Source: Mercurialis annua
Taxonomy: Eukaryota > Streptophyta > Magnoliopsida > Malpighiales > Euphorbiaceae
NCBI RefSeq assembly: GCF_937616625.2
Contig: NC_065570.1
Coordinates: 19,368,046 to 19,432,045, forward strand
Direction: 5' to 3'
Length of the DNA: 64,000 bases
The notes beneath the pieces were generated by a model, which was given only the letters and a program-made list of their open reading frames with translations, did not search any database and was not told where the DNA came from. Shown here piece by piece: positions 52,767 through 64,000 of the stretch (position 1 is the stretch's first letter; each line of letters starts with the position of its first letter). Position numbers and translations under genes: made by a program.

Positions 52767-54221
52767 CAATTGTCACGACCCAAATTATTGAGCCGCGACC
52801 GGCGCTAGGGAACGGGAGTGGTAGCTCCGGAACCCGTAGCAAGCCTAAATCCACTGTAAATTTTTCGCGATTAAAACATATTATTATATATAATACATTA
52901 TCAGAAATCTTCTTTAAATAATATAATCTAATTATTAAAATATCGTATTCCTTTTCTGAAAACATTCGCGAAACAATTCTTAGAAACCAGGGTCTTACCG
53001 AGCGATATCTCATATCCAGCACCGCCCTGTTTCGGATCACAAACATCACCAATTCCACTCACAGCAATTGGTATCAAATTCAAGCAGATTAACGCCATCT
53101 TTCCAAACAACTTATTTATAAAATTTATATCATAGTTCACATTTTAATATCGTTTGAAATCAATTCATAAATCTTATACTGACACCTACTGACTACTGCA
53201 GCTCTAAACAAACTCGTACTTTGTGTAAGCCAAAAAGGCTTCCGACACAAAGGAGATGGTCTGTCTGATCCAACTCCGGTCACCTGAAAGGAAACACTGT
53301 GAGGGGGTCAGTGTTTTGGGAAATACTGAGTGAGCTTGCAAGTTACTAACTGTATTAATATAAAAATATAACATCGCATCTCAAGAAAACACTAGTGTAA
53401 CACATATAAACAGGTATTTGATCCATACGAAACTAATATCCTAGCATGCGACACATCTCTCGAACAATCATATATCATTCAACTCAATCGTAAATATCAA
53501 TTGCGAGTCCAACTCGCTGGTGGCCCAGCCACTAGATACGGGGACTTCCAGGCTACACCGTAGCCGAGTTCACTCTCGTATCGAAATCAAAACCCAATCG
53601 TAAATTTCATATTCATCAACAGCTCCCAGCTGTGTCAAGTCATTTCTCAATGCAAACATACTAGACTGACTCGATACTGGTGATCACACAGCCTATTGAC
53701 ACCCAATAGGTAGCTAGTTTCTTCGGATCGCATACTAGTCCTCGTATATTGAAATTAAGAAAGCATGTAATGTTTCAATCAATTATATAACATGCGATGC
53801 GTATAAACAGTATATGTATATCTATACAAAATAACTTTATATATATAATACACGAAAGTAAAATGCAACTCACAGTGACCGCTATCCCAAAATTGCATTA
53901 TCGTCAATTCATCACGTAGGTTCCGTGGGTCATATGATCTCGTAGCTATTCCAGCTCGTCGTCCTGATAGCTTGTCGATACATCCGTTTCCTATTCAAAT
54001 TACTCATACGTTTAATTCATAAACGTAAACTGAATACTAAAGTCCTAAGTTATAAACTTAGGTTCTTTATATACTTCGAAACTCTAGTCGAACACGTTAT
54101 GTTCGATACCCAAATTTCCCATTTTCGAGGTTTGTAATCCATTTTCAACATCCGACATATTCGAAGTCGAACGACCGGGTCGTAATGGGGCAAGAAAATG
54201 CCCAAACAGGAAAGCCTGTTG

Positions 54222-54367
54222 GCTGTGCGATCGCACAGAGGGCACTGTGCGATCGCACAGCTGCCTCAGCTGTGCGTTCGCACAGCCTGGTGTGCGATCG
54301 CACACCATGCTGTGCGATCGCACACCATGCTGTGCATACGCACAGCACGGCTGTGCTTTCGCACAGT
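54222..54367. repeat. Cluster of short inverted repeats in right LTR D
   Basis: The units are those of the left LTR plus an extra pair (GCTGTGCGTTCGCACAGC and a GTGTGCGATCGCACAC copy), about 45 bases more. The only large difference between the two LTRs is here, so the cluster changes length faster than the rest. The 20-base hairpin CCCGGAAATTTATTTCCGGG follows at 54,368-54,387. Confidence 0.9.
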
Positions 54368-54722
54368 CCCGGAAATTTATTTCCGGGCTATGCCGACGTG
54401 CTCCGATGCCCCTAACGCGATCTACACGCTATTCTTGACAATATCCATTTCAAAAACGTCGATTAAAACGCGATTATAATTCGTTCGATTCGTTTAAACG
54501 AAATAACCCTTATTTACCAATTCTCAAAATAAAAACGTCAAGCTTACCTCGATTTGAAGCTTAACGATGATAGAGAATCGAATTCTGAACAAATCGATAT
54601 AAAGAACGCTCGATTTGGACGAGAAACGGCGAAACCGCGGCGGAACGAATCGATCGCCCAAAACCTTTCATCTGTTCTTCCTCGCCTCCTGATCATTTCC
54701 CTTTCCTTATTCTTAAGGTAAT

Positions 54723-54736
54723 CTATTATATATATC
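54723..54736 (-). promoter_or_regulatory. TATA box, right LTR D (5' LTR)
   Basis: The minus strand reads GATATATATAATAG, identical to the left LTR. As part of the 5' LTR, this copy would drive the genomic transcript toward the primer-binding site. Confidence 0.55.
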
Positions 54737-55350
54737 TTGGCTAATTGACAACTTTGATCCTTCATTTTTTTATCTTAAACCATTTCTCTTTTAAACTTTC
54801 TAATTTAACCAAATGGTTAAATTATCCTTCTAACTCAATTACTTACGTATTATTTATATCTAAATAAATAATACTAACCCAAAATTATTATTTTCATCAA
54901 TAATCGTCCAATTGCTAATCCCGAGGCTTAATTGGCTAATTTGCACTTTAGCCCTTGAAACTTTTCAAAAGTTACAATTTAGCCCAAACGCATCCGCGTT
55001 CAAATTTTAAAAGGTCTCTGATTGACCCAAAACTTTTACCACATATGCTATAAGACATTTCGCGGACCTTGGCGAAATAATTTTCACTTCGAAATTTATA
55101 TGGCTAAATTACCATTTTAGTCCCTGTACTTAATTTTGCAACTTTCTTAATATTTTTCTTTTCCAATTCTAATTCCAACTTTATAACTGAAATATAATAT
55201 TAAATCTTTCGCCATAATCCTTTCGAGTCCGTCCTGCTAAAATTTAATATTTATCCTAATCTCTCGGAAATCTTTCTGATATCGCCACTCTAACGACTTA
55301 ACACTGGACACGTGGTTCAATTAAATACTTAAATATTTTGGGGTATTACA

Positions 55351-55355
55351 AAATT
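55351..55355. repeat. Target-site duplication of element D, right copy
   Basis: AAATT is followed by CAAGCGTTTAACC. The uninterrupted related copy at 39,785-39,805 reads CGAAACAAATTCAAGCG once, confirming the duplication. Confidence 0.93.
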
Positions 55356-58300
55356 CAAGCGTTTAACCTTTTTAGGAATTTAAGCCAAATGTTTACAAAC
55401 GATACAAAACAAATCCAAGTGTTTCACCTTTTTAGCTATGTAAGCCAAACGTTTACAAACATTACGAAACAAATCCAAACGTTTCACCTTTTTAGCGATA
55501 TAAGACGAACGTTTACAAACGTTACGAAAAAAAAAACCAAACATTACGAAACAAATCCAAACATTTCACCTTTTAAGCGATTAAAGCCAAACGTTTACAC
55601 ACGTTACAAAACAAATCCAAACATTTGGCCTTTTTTGCAATCTTAGCCAAACGTTTACAAATGAAACGAATCCAAATGTTTCACCTTTTTAGCAATTTAT
55701 GTCAAACGTTTACAAATGTTACGAAACAAAACCAAACGTTTAAAAATTTACGAAAGAAATCCAAGCGTTTCACTTTTTAGCAATTTAAGCCACATGTTTA
55801 CAAACGTTAAGAAACAAATCCAAGCATTTCACCTTTTTAGCAATTGAAGCTAAACGTTCCGAAACAAATTCAAGCGTTTAATCTTTTTAGGAATTTAAGC
55901 CAAATTTATACAAACGTTACAAAAAAAATCCAAGCATTTCACCTTTTTAGCAATTTAAGCCAAACGTTTACAAATGCTACGAAATAAATCTAAATGTTTC
56001 ACCTTTTTATCGATATAAGCCAAACGTTTACAAACGTTATGAAATAAATCCAAACGTTTCCCCATTTTAGTGATTTAAGCAAAACTTTTAAAACGTTACG
56101 AAACAAATCCAAATATTTCACCTTTTTAGCGATTTATGCCAAACGTTTACACACGTTACGAAACAAATCCAAACGTTTCACCTTTTTAGCGATATAAGCC
56201 AAAGGTTTACAAACGTTACAAAACAAATCCAAACGTTTCCCCTTTTAAGCGATTTATGCAAAACGTTTACAAACGTTACGAAGCAAATCCAAACGTTTCA
56301 TCTTTTTAGCGATTTAAACCAAACATTTACAAACGTTACGAAACAAATACAAATGTTTCACCTTTTTAGTGATTTAAGCCAAACGTTTACAAAGGTTAGG
56401 AAACAAATCCAAATGTTTCACCATTTTAGCAATTCAAGCCAAACGTTAACAAACGTTACAAAACAAATCCAAGTGTTTCACCCTTTTAGCAATTTAAGCC
56501 AAACGTTTACAAACGTTTCGAAACAAATCCAAGCGTTTCACCTTTTTAGCAATTTAAGCCAAACATTTACAAACGTTACGAAACAAATCCAAACGTTTTA
56601 ACCTTTTAGCGATTTAAGCCAAACGTGTACAAACATTACGAAACAAATCCAAACGTTTCACCTTTATAGCAATATAAGCCAAACGTTTACAAACGTTACA
56701 AAACAAATCGAAATGTTTCACCTTTTTAGCGACTTTAGCCAAACATTTACAACGGTATGAAACAATCCCAAACTTTTCACCTTTTTAGCGATTTAAGGAA
56801 AACGTTTACAAAATATTACGAAACAAAACTAAACATTTCCCCTCTTTAGCGATTTAAGCCAAACGTTTACAAACGTTACGAAACAAATCCAAACATTTTA
56901 CTTTTTAAGCGATTTAAGCCTAACGTTTACAAACGCTACGAAACAAAACCAAACATTTCACCTTTTTAGCGATTTAAGCCAAACGTTACAAAACAAATCC
57001 AAACGTTTCACCTTTTTAGAGATTTATGCAAAACGTTTACAACGGTTGCGAAACAAATCCAAACGTGTCACCTTTTTAGCAATTTAAGCAAAACGTTTAC
57101 AAATGTTACGAAACAAATCCAAACGTTTCTCCTTTTTAGCGATTTAAGACAAACGTTTACAAACTTTCTAAAACAAACCCAAACGTTCCCTCATATTAGC
57201 GATTTAAGCCAAATGTTTCACCTTTTTTGCGATTTAAGCGAAACGTTTACAAATGTTACGAAACAAATACAAATGTTTCACCTTTTTTAGCGATTTAAGC
57301 CAAACGCTTACAATGGTTACGAAACAAATCCAAACGTGTCACCTTTTTAGCAATTTAGGTAAAACATTTACAAACTTTACGAAATAAATCCAAATGTTTC
57401 ATCTTTTTAGCGATTTAAGCCAAACGTTTACAAATGTTAGGAAACAAATCAAAACGATTCACCTTTTTAACAATTTAAGCTAAACGTTTACAAACATTAC
57501 GAAACAAATCCAAACGTTTCACCTTTTTAGCGATTTAAGCCAAACGTTTACAAACGTTACAAAAAAAATCCAAACGTTTCATCTTCTTAGCGATTTAAGC
57601 CAATTGTTTACAAACGTTTCGAAACAAATCTAAACGTTTCACCTTTTTAGTGATTGAAACTAAACGTTTAAAAATGTTACGAAACAAATCTAAACGTTTC
57701 GAAACAAATTAAAATGTTTAAAAACGTTACGAAATAATTCCAATTGTTTCACCTTTTTATCGATTTAATCCAAACGTTTACAAACGCTACGAAACAAATC
57801 TAAATGTTTCACCTTTTTAGAGATTTAAGCCAAACGTTTTCAAACATTACGAAACAAATCCAAACATTTCACCTTTTTAGCAATTTACAAACGTTACGAA
57901 ATAAATCCAAGAGTTTCACCTTTTTAGTGATTTAGCCAAACGTTTACAAACGTTACGAAACAAATCCAAGCATTTCACCTTTATAGCGATTGAAGTCAAA
58001 TATTTACAAATATTACGAAACAAATCCAAGCGTTTCACCTTTTTAGCAATTTAAGCCAAACGTTTACAAACGTTACCAAACAAATCCAAGTGTTTCACCT
58101 TTTTAGCGATTTATGTCAAACGTTTACAAACGTTACGAAACAAATCCAACTGTTTCACCTTTTTAGCGATTTATGCCAAACGTTTACAAACGTTACGAAA
58201 AAAATCCAAACGTTTCCCCATTTTAGCGATTTAAGCCAAACGTTTACAAACTTTACAAAACAAATCCAAACGTTTCCCCATTTTAGCGATTTAAGCCAAA

Positions 58301-60899
58301 CGTTTAAAACGTTTCGAAATAAATCCAAACGTTTCACCTTTTTTGCGATTTAAGCCAAACGTTTACAAACTTTACGAAACAAATCCAAAAGTTTCACCTT
58401 TTTAGCGATTTAAGCCAAACGTATACAATGGTTACAAAACAAATCCAAACGTGTCGCCTTTTTAGCAATTTAGGCAAAACGTTTACAAACGTTACGAAAC
58501 AAATCCAAATGTTTTACCTTTTTAACGATTTAAGCCAAACGTTAACAAAAGTTATGAAACAAAACCAAATGTTTCACCTTTTTAGCGATTTATGTCAAAC
58601 GTTTACAAACGTTAGGAAAAAAATCAAAACGATTCACCTTTTTAGCAATTTAAGTCAAACGTTTACAAACGATACGAAACAAATCCAAAAGTTTCACCTT
58701 TTTAGCGATTTATGCAAAATGTTGACAAACGTTACAAAAAAAATCCAAACGTTTCATCTTTTTAGCGATTTAAGCCAAACGTTTAAAAACGTTACGAAAC
58801 AAATCCAAGCGTTTCACCTCTTTAGTGATTGAAGCTAAACGTTTACAAATGTTACGAAACAAATCCAAACGTTTCGAAACAAATTAAAATGCTTAAAACG
58901 TTACGAAACAAATCCAACTTTTCATCTTTTAGCGATTTAAGCCAAATGTTTACAAACGTTACGAAACAAATTCAAATGTTTCGCCTTTTTAGAGGTTTAA
59001 GCCAAACATTTGCAAACGTTACGAAACAAAATCAAACGTTTAACCTTTTTAGAGATTTAAGCAAAAGGTTTACAAACGTTACGAAACAAATTCAAGAGTT
59101 TCACCTTTTTAGCGATTTAAGCCAAACGTGTACAAACGTTACGAAACAAATCCAAGCGTTTCACCTTTTTAGCGATTGAAGTCAAACGTTTACAAACGTT
59201 ACGAAACAAATCCAAGCTTTTCACCTTTTTAGCGATTTAAGCCAAACGTTTGCAAACATTACGAAACAAATCCAAGTGTTTTACCTTTTTAGCAATTTAA
59301 GCCAAACGTTTACAGACGTCACGAAACAAATCCAAGTGTTTCACCTTTTTAGCAATATTTGCCAAACGTTTACAAACGTTACGAAACAAATCCAACTGTT
59401 TGACCTTTTTAGCGATTTATGCCAAACGTTTACAAACGTTACGAAACAAATCCAAACGTTTCACCTTTTTAGCGATTTAATCCGAACGTTTACAAACGTT
59501 ACAAAACAAATCCAAACGTTTCCCCTTTTTACCGATTTAAGCCAAACATTTACAATATTACGAATTATATCCAAACGTTTAACCTTTTTAGTGATTTAAG
59601 CCAAACGTTTACAAAATGTTACGAAACAAATCCAAACGTTTCGCCTTTTTAGCAATTTAAGCCAAATGTTTACAAACGTTACGAAACAACTCCAAACGAT
59701 CGCCTTTTTAGCAATTTAAGCCAAACGTTTACAAACGTTAAGAAACAAATCCAAACGTTTCACCTTTTTAGCGATTTAAGTCAAACGTTTACAAACTCTA
59801 CGAAACCAAACCAAACGTTTAAAGCGTTACGAAACAAATCCAAACGTTCCACATTTTTAGCGATTTAAGCCAAACCTTTACGAACGTTACGAAACAAAAC
59901 CAAGCGTGTCACCTTTTTAGCAATTTAAGACAAACGTTTACAAATGTTACGAAACAAATCCAAGCGTTTCACCTTTTGAGCAATTTAAGCTAAACGTTTA
60001 CAAGTGTTCCGAAACAAATCCCAACGTTTCCCCAATTTAGCGATTTAAGACAAACGTTTAAAACGTTACGAAACAAATCCAAACATTTCCCCTTTTTAGC
60101 GATTTATGCCAAACTTTTATAAACGTTACAAAACATATACAAACGTTTCATTTTTTTTAGCGATTTATGCACACCATATACAAACGTTACGAAACAAATA
60201 CAAACAATTCACCGTTTTAGCAATTTAAGCCAAACGTTTGCAAATGCTACGAAACAAATCCAAGCATTTCACCTTTTTAACAATTTAAACTAAACTTTTA
60301 AAACGTTACGAAACGTATCCAAGTGTCCAACATTTTCACCAATTTAAGCCAAACGTTTACAAACATTACGAAACAAATCCAAATGTTTCACCTTTTCAGC
60401 GATTTACGCCAAACGTTTACAAACGTTACAAAACAAATCGAAACGTTTCACTTTTTTAGCGATTTAAGCAGAACGTTTACAAACGTTACGAAACAAAACC
60501 AAACGTTTAACCTTTTTTTGATACTTAAGCCAAACGTTTCTTCTTTTTAGCGATTTAAGCCAAACATTTACAAACTTTACGAATCAAATCCAAATGTCTC
60601 ACCTTTTTAGCGATTTAAGCCAAACATTTACAAACTTTGTGAAAAGAAATCAAAACGTTTCACCTTTTTAGCGATTTATGCCAAGGGTTTACAAACTTTA
60701 CGAATCAAATCCAAACATTTCACTTTTTTACCGATTTAAGCCAAACGTGTACAAATGTTAAGAAACAAATCCAAACGTTTCACATTTTTAGCTATTTAAG
60801 CCAAACTTTTACAAAGGTTACGAAACAAATCCAAACGTGTCACCTTTTTAGCAATTTAGGCAAAACTTTTACAAACGTTACGAAACAAATCCTAACGTT

Positions 60900-63800
60900 T
60901 CACCTTTTAAGCGATTTATGCCAAACGTTTACACACGTTATAAAACAAATATAAATGTTTCTCCTTTTTAGCGATTTATGCCAAAGGTTATAAACGTTAC
61001 GAAACAAATCCAAATGTTTCACCTTTTTAGCGATTTATGCCAAACGTTTTCAAACGTTACGAAGAAAATCCAAACGTTTCACCTTTTTAGCGATTTAAGC
61101 CAAACGTTTACAAACGTTACGAAATAAATCCAAACTTTTCACCTTTTTAGTGAGTTAAGCCAAACGTTTACATAGGTTAGGAAACAAATCCAAATGTTTC
61201 ACCATTTTAGCAATTAAAGCCAAACGTTAACAAACGTTACGAAACAAATTCAAGCGTTTCACCTTTTTAGCAATTTAAGCAAAACGTTTACAAACGTTTC
61301 AAACAAATCCAAGCGTTTTCACCTCTTTAGCAATTTAAGCCAAACATTTACAAACGTTACGAATCAAATCCAAACGTTTCAGCTTTTTAGCGATTTAAGC
61401 CAAACGTGTACAAACGTTACGAATCAAATCCAAACGTTTCAGCTTTTTAGCGATTTAAGCCAAACGTTTACAAATGTTACAAAACAAATCCAAATGTTTC
61501 ACCTTTATAGTAATTTTAGCCAAACATTTACAAACAGTACGGAACAATTCCGAACTTTTCAGCTTTTTAGCGATTTAAGGCAAACGTTTACAAAATGTTA
61601 CGAAACAAAACCAAACGTTTCCCCTTTTTAGCGATTAAAGCCAAACGTTTTCAAACGTTACGAAACAAATCGAAACGTTTCATCTTTTAGCGATTTAAGC
61701 CAGACGTTTACAAACGCTACGAAACAAAACCAAACGTTTCACCTTTTTAGCGGTTTAAGCCATACGTTTACAAATGTTACAAAACAAATCCAAACGTTTC
61801 ACCTTTTTAGCGATTTAAGCCAAACGTTTACAAAGGTTGCGAAACAAATCTAAACGTGTCACCTTTTTAGCAATTTAAGCAAAACGTTTACAAACGTTAC
61901 GAAACAAATCCAAAAGTTTCTCCTTTTTAGCGATTTAAGCCAAACGTTTACCAACGTTACAAAATAAATTCAAAAGTTCCCCCATTTTAGTGATTTAAGC
62001 CAAACGTTTAAAATGTTACGAAATAAATGCAAACGTTTCACCTTTTTTGCGATTTAAACCAAACGTTTACAAACGTTACGAAACAAATACAAATGTTTCA
62101 CCTTTTTAGCGATTTAAGCCAAACGTTTACAATGGTTACGAAACAAATCCAAACGTGTAACCGTTTTAGCAATTTAGGCAAAACGTTTACAAACGTTACG
62201 AAACAAATCCCAGCGTTTCACATTTTTAGCGATTTAAGCCAAACTTTTACAAACTTTACGAAACAAATCCAAACGTTTAACCTTTTTAGCGATTTAAGCC
62301 GAACGTTTACAAACGTTACGAAACAAAACCAAACGTTTCACCTTTTTAGCAATTTAAGTCGAACGTTTACAAACGTTACAAAACAAATCCAAACGTTTCC
62401 ACATTTTAGCGATTTAAGCAAAACGTTCAAAACGTTACGAAACAAATACAAATATTTCACCTTTTTAGCGATTTATGCCAAACGTTTACACACGTTACGA
62501 AACAAATATAAACGTTTCACCTTTTTAGCGATTTATGCCAAAGGTTTACAAACGTTACGAAACAAATCCAAATGTTTCACCTTTTTAGCGATTTATGCCA
62601 AACGTTTACAAACGTTACGAAGAAAATCCAAACGCTTCACCTTTTTAGCGATTTAAGCCAAACGTTTACAAACGTTACGAAACAAATCCAAACATTTCAC
62701 CTTTTTAGTGATTTAAGCCAAACGTTTACATAGGTTAGGAAACAAATCCAAATGTTTCACCATTTTAGCAATTAAAGCCAAACGTTAACAAACGTTACGA
62801 AACAAATCCAAGCGTTTTACCTTTTTAGCAATTTAAGAAAAACGTTTACAAACGTTTCGAAACAAATCCAAGCGTTTTCACCTTTTTAGCAATTTAAGCC
62901 AAATATTTTCAAACGTTACGAATCAAATCAAAACGTTTCACCTTTTTAGCGATTTAAGTCAAATGTGTACAAACGTTACGAAACAAATCCAAACGTTTCA
63001 CCTTTTTAGCGATATAAGTCAAACGTTTATAAACGTTACAAAACAAATCCAAATGTTTCACCTTTAAAGCGATTTTAGCCAAACATTTACAAACAGTAAG
63101 AAACAATTCCAAACTTTTCACCTTTTTAGCGATTTAAGGCAAAGGTTTACAAAATGTTACGAAACAAAACCAAACGTTTCACCTTTTTAGCGATTAAAGC
63201 CAAACGTTTTCAAACATTACGAAACAAATCCAAACGTTTCATCTTTTTAGCGATTTAAGCCAGACGTTTACAAACGCTACGAAACAAAACCAAACGTTTC
63301 ACCTTTTTAGCGATTTAAGCCATACGTTTACAAATGTTACAAAACAAATCCAAACGTTTCACCTTTTTAGCGATTTAAGCCAAACGTTTACAAAGATTGC
63401 GAAACAAATCTAAACGTGTCACCTTTTTAGCAATTTAAGCAAAACGTTTACAAACGTTACGAAACAAATCCAAAAGTTTCTCCTTTTTAGCGATTTAAGC
63501 CAAACGTTTACCAACGTTACAAAATAAATTCAAAAGTTCCCCCATTTTAGTGATTTAAGCCAAACGTTTAAAATGTTATGAAATAAATGCAAACGTTTCA
63601 CCTTTTTTGCGATTTAAACCAAACGTTTACAAACGTTATGAAACAAATACAAATGTTTCACCTTTTTAGCGATTTAAGCCAAACGTTTACAATGGTTACG
63701 AAACAAATTCAAACGTGTAACCGTTTTAGCAATTTAGGCAAAACGTTTACAAACGTTACGAAACAAATCCCAGCGTTTCACATTTTTAGCGATTTAAGCC

Positions 63801-64000
63801 AAACTTTTACAAACTTTACGAAACAAATCCAAACGTTTCACCTTTTTAGCGATTTAAGCCGAACGTTTACAAACGTTACGAAACAAAACCAAACGTTAAT
63901 CCTTTTTAGCAATTTAAGTCGAACGTTTACAAATGTTACAAAACAAATCCAAACGTTTCCCCATTTTAGCGATTTAAGCAAAACGTTCAAAACGTTACGA
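60900..64000 (+). repeat. Higher-order repeat, 1,560 bp (26 monomers), two copies
   Basis: CAAAAGTTCCCCCATTTTAG is at 61,971 and 63,531. GCAAAACGTTCAAAACG is near 62,419 and 63,979. CAGACGTTTACAAACGCTACG is at 61,701 and 63,261. CATAGGTTAG is at 61,171 and 62,729. The offset is 1,558-1,560 bp, exactly 26 monomers of 60. The second unit is cut by the window end. Confidence 0.92.

Larger units (their letters stand above)
48445..52770 (-). mobile_element. Interior of element D, no recognisable genes
   Basis: This is 4,326 bases between the LTRs, pyrimidine-rich on the plus strand and so purine-rich on the element's sense strand. The longest open frames are 126 codons antisense (49,118-49,498) and 97 codons sense (52,324-52,617). 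The latter sits about 150 bases after the primer-binding site, where gag would start, but shows no gag feature. I found no convincing reverse-transcriptase YxDD-type or zinc-knuckle motif when reading it. A short duplication (GACTGATGTAGACAACCC / GACTGATGTAGACAACTC) lies near 48,888-48,950. The leader after the primer site resembles that of element A (CCTAGGAACTACTGCAGC versus CTTAGGATTCTACTGCAGC). Confidence 0.85.
45910..55350 (-). mobile_element. Complete LTR retrotransposon D, non-autonomous (9,441 bp)
   Basis: Two LTRs (45,910-48,444 and 52,771-55,350) flank a 4,326-bp interior, with a 5-bp target duplication AAATT outside. In minus orientation the order is 5' LTR, CAAT spacer as ATTG, primer-binding site, interior, polypurine tract, 3' LTR. 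The LTRs differ at about 28 positions by my eye count, plus one 45-bp indel. The interior has no reading frame resembling gag, protease, reverse transcriptase, RNase H or integrase. Intact ends and similar LTRs without coding sequence fit a large retrotransposon derivative (LARD) moved by enzymes from a relative. Decay of a coding interior is less likely because the LTRs have hardly diverged. Confidence 0.93.
52771..55350 (-). repeat. 5' LTR of element D (right in window, 2,580 bp)
   Basis: It has the same limits and content as the left LTR, with two extra inverted-repeat units (45 bases) near 54,263-54,307. The primer-binding site follows on its inner side, which makes it the 5' LTR in element orientation. 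It would supply the promoter for the genomic RNA. Confidence 0.95.
39400..57180 (+). repeat. Higher-order repeat, about 3.2 kb, two copies, interrupted by elements C and D
   Basis: The order of variants in 39,400-41,675 matches 45,430-45,909 joined to 55,351-57,180. GAAATTTCAAAC is at 39,469 and 45,523. The site CGAAACAAATTCAAGCG at about 39,785-39,800 corresponds to the insertion point of D. The ACTTTCTAAAACAAAtCC site at 41,675 corresponds to 57,180. After subtracting the insertions and their target duplications, the spacings are about 3,204, 3,265 and 3,209 bp, differing by about one monomer. Confidence 0.85.
55351..64000 (+). repeat. 60-bp satellite array, continuing past the window
   Basis: Plus-strand monomers continue to the right edge. 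Segment 55,351-57,180 completes the 3.2-kb repeat split by D. Segment 57,185-58,020 matches 44,526-45,420. Segment 58,400-59,600 resembles 33,480-35,380. Segment 59,600-60,700 resembles 35,400-36,420. From about 60,900 the 1,560-bp repeat begins. No unrelated sequence is seen. The open frame of 209 codons at 62,027-62,656 mixes two translations of the monomer after an indel, which argues against coding. Confidence 0.97.

Overview
The window looks like a heterochromatic block of a plant nuclear genome, probably a eudicot. It is a long tandem array of a 60-bp satellite, broken by four LTR-retrotransposon insertions of one loosely related group. The plant call rests on the LTR elements: they have TG...CA termini, LTRs of 2.2-3.1 kb starting TGTAATA (three of them TGTAATACCCC), a primer-binding site matching initiator-Met tRNA, 5-bp target duplications and a G-rich polypurine tract. 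I could not identify the species. I see no host protein gene, rRNA, tRNA, CRISPR array or bacterial-type operon.

Layout: 1-about 3,024 satellite, inverted (monomer on the minus strand); about 3,025-8,200 satellite, plus; 8,201-10,816 truncated element A (LTR, primer-binding site, start of gag); 10,817-29,370 satellite; 29,371-32,463 solo LTR B; 32,464-41,675 satellite; 41,676-44,520 solo LTR C; 44,521-45,909 satellite; 45,910-55,350 complete element D with two LTRs and a non-coding interior; 55,351-64,000 satellite. The satellite makes up roughly 46 kb, about 770 monomers. A consensus-like monomer is at 34,232-34,291.

The satellite has a visible history of local amplification. Nested higher-order repeats have periods of about 1.94 kb (inverted block), 2.68 kb, 2.8 kb, a ladder of 1,131/1,521/1,942/2,362 bp whose last two steps are 420 bp (7 monomers), about 3.2 kb, about 0.8 kb and 1,560 bp. 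Because 60 is divisible by 3, stop-free stretches run through many monomers (longest 547 codons at 23,849-25,492). These repetitive reading frames follow from the period and composition and are not supported as genes. Most monomer variation is at CpG positions (CG to TG or CA), the pattern expected of heavily methylated DNA.

Elements B, C and D can be checked inside the window: related repeat copies supply the empty sites. D is the most recent-looking: its LTRs differ at about 28 positions by eye (about 1%) plus one 45-bp indel. Yet its 4.3-kb interior has no recognisable gag-pol, which suggests a non-autonomous element mobilised in trans. All four LTR types carry a cluster of short inverted repeats built on CG-NN-CG centres, with different arm sequences in C than in A, B and D.
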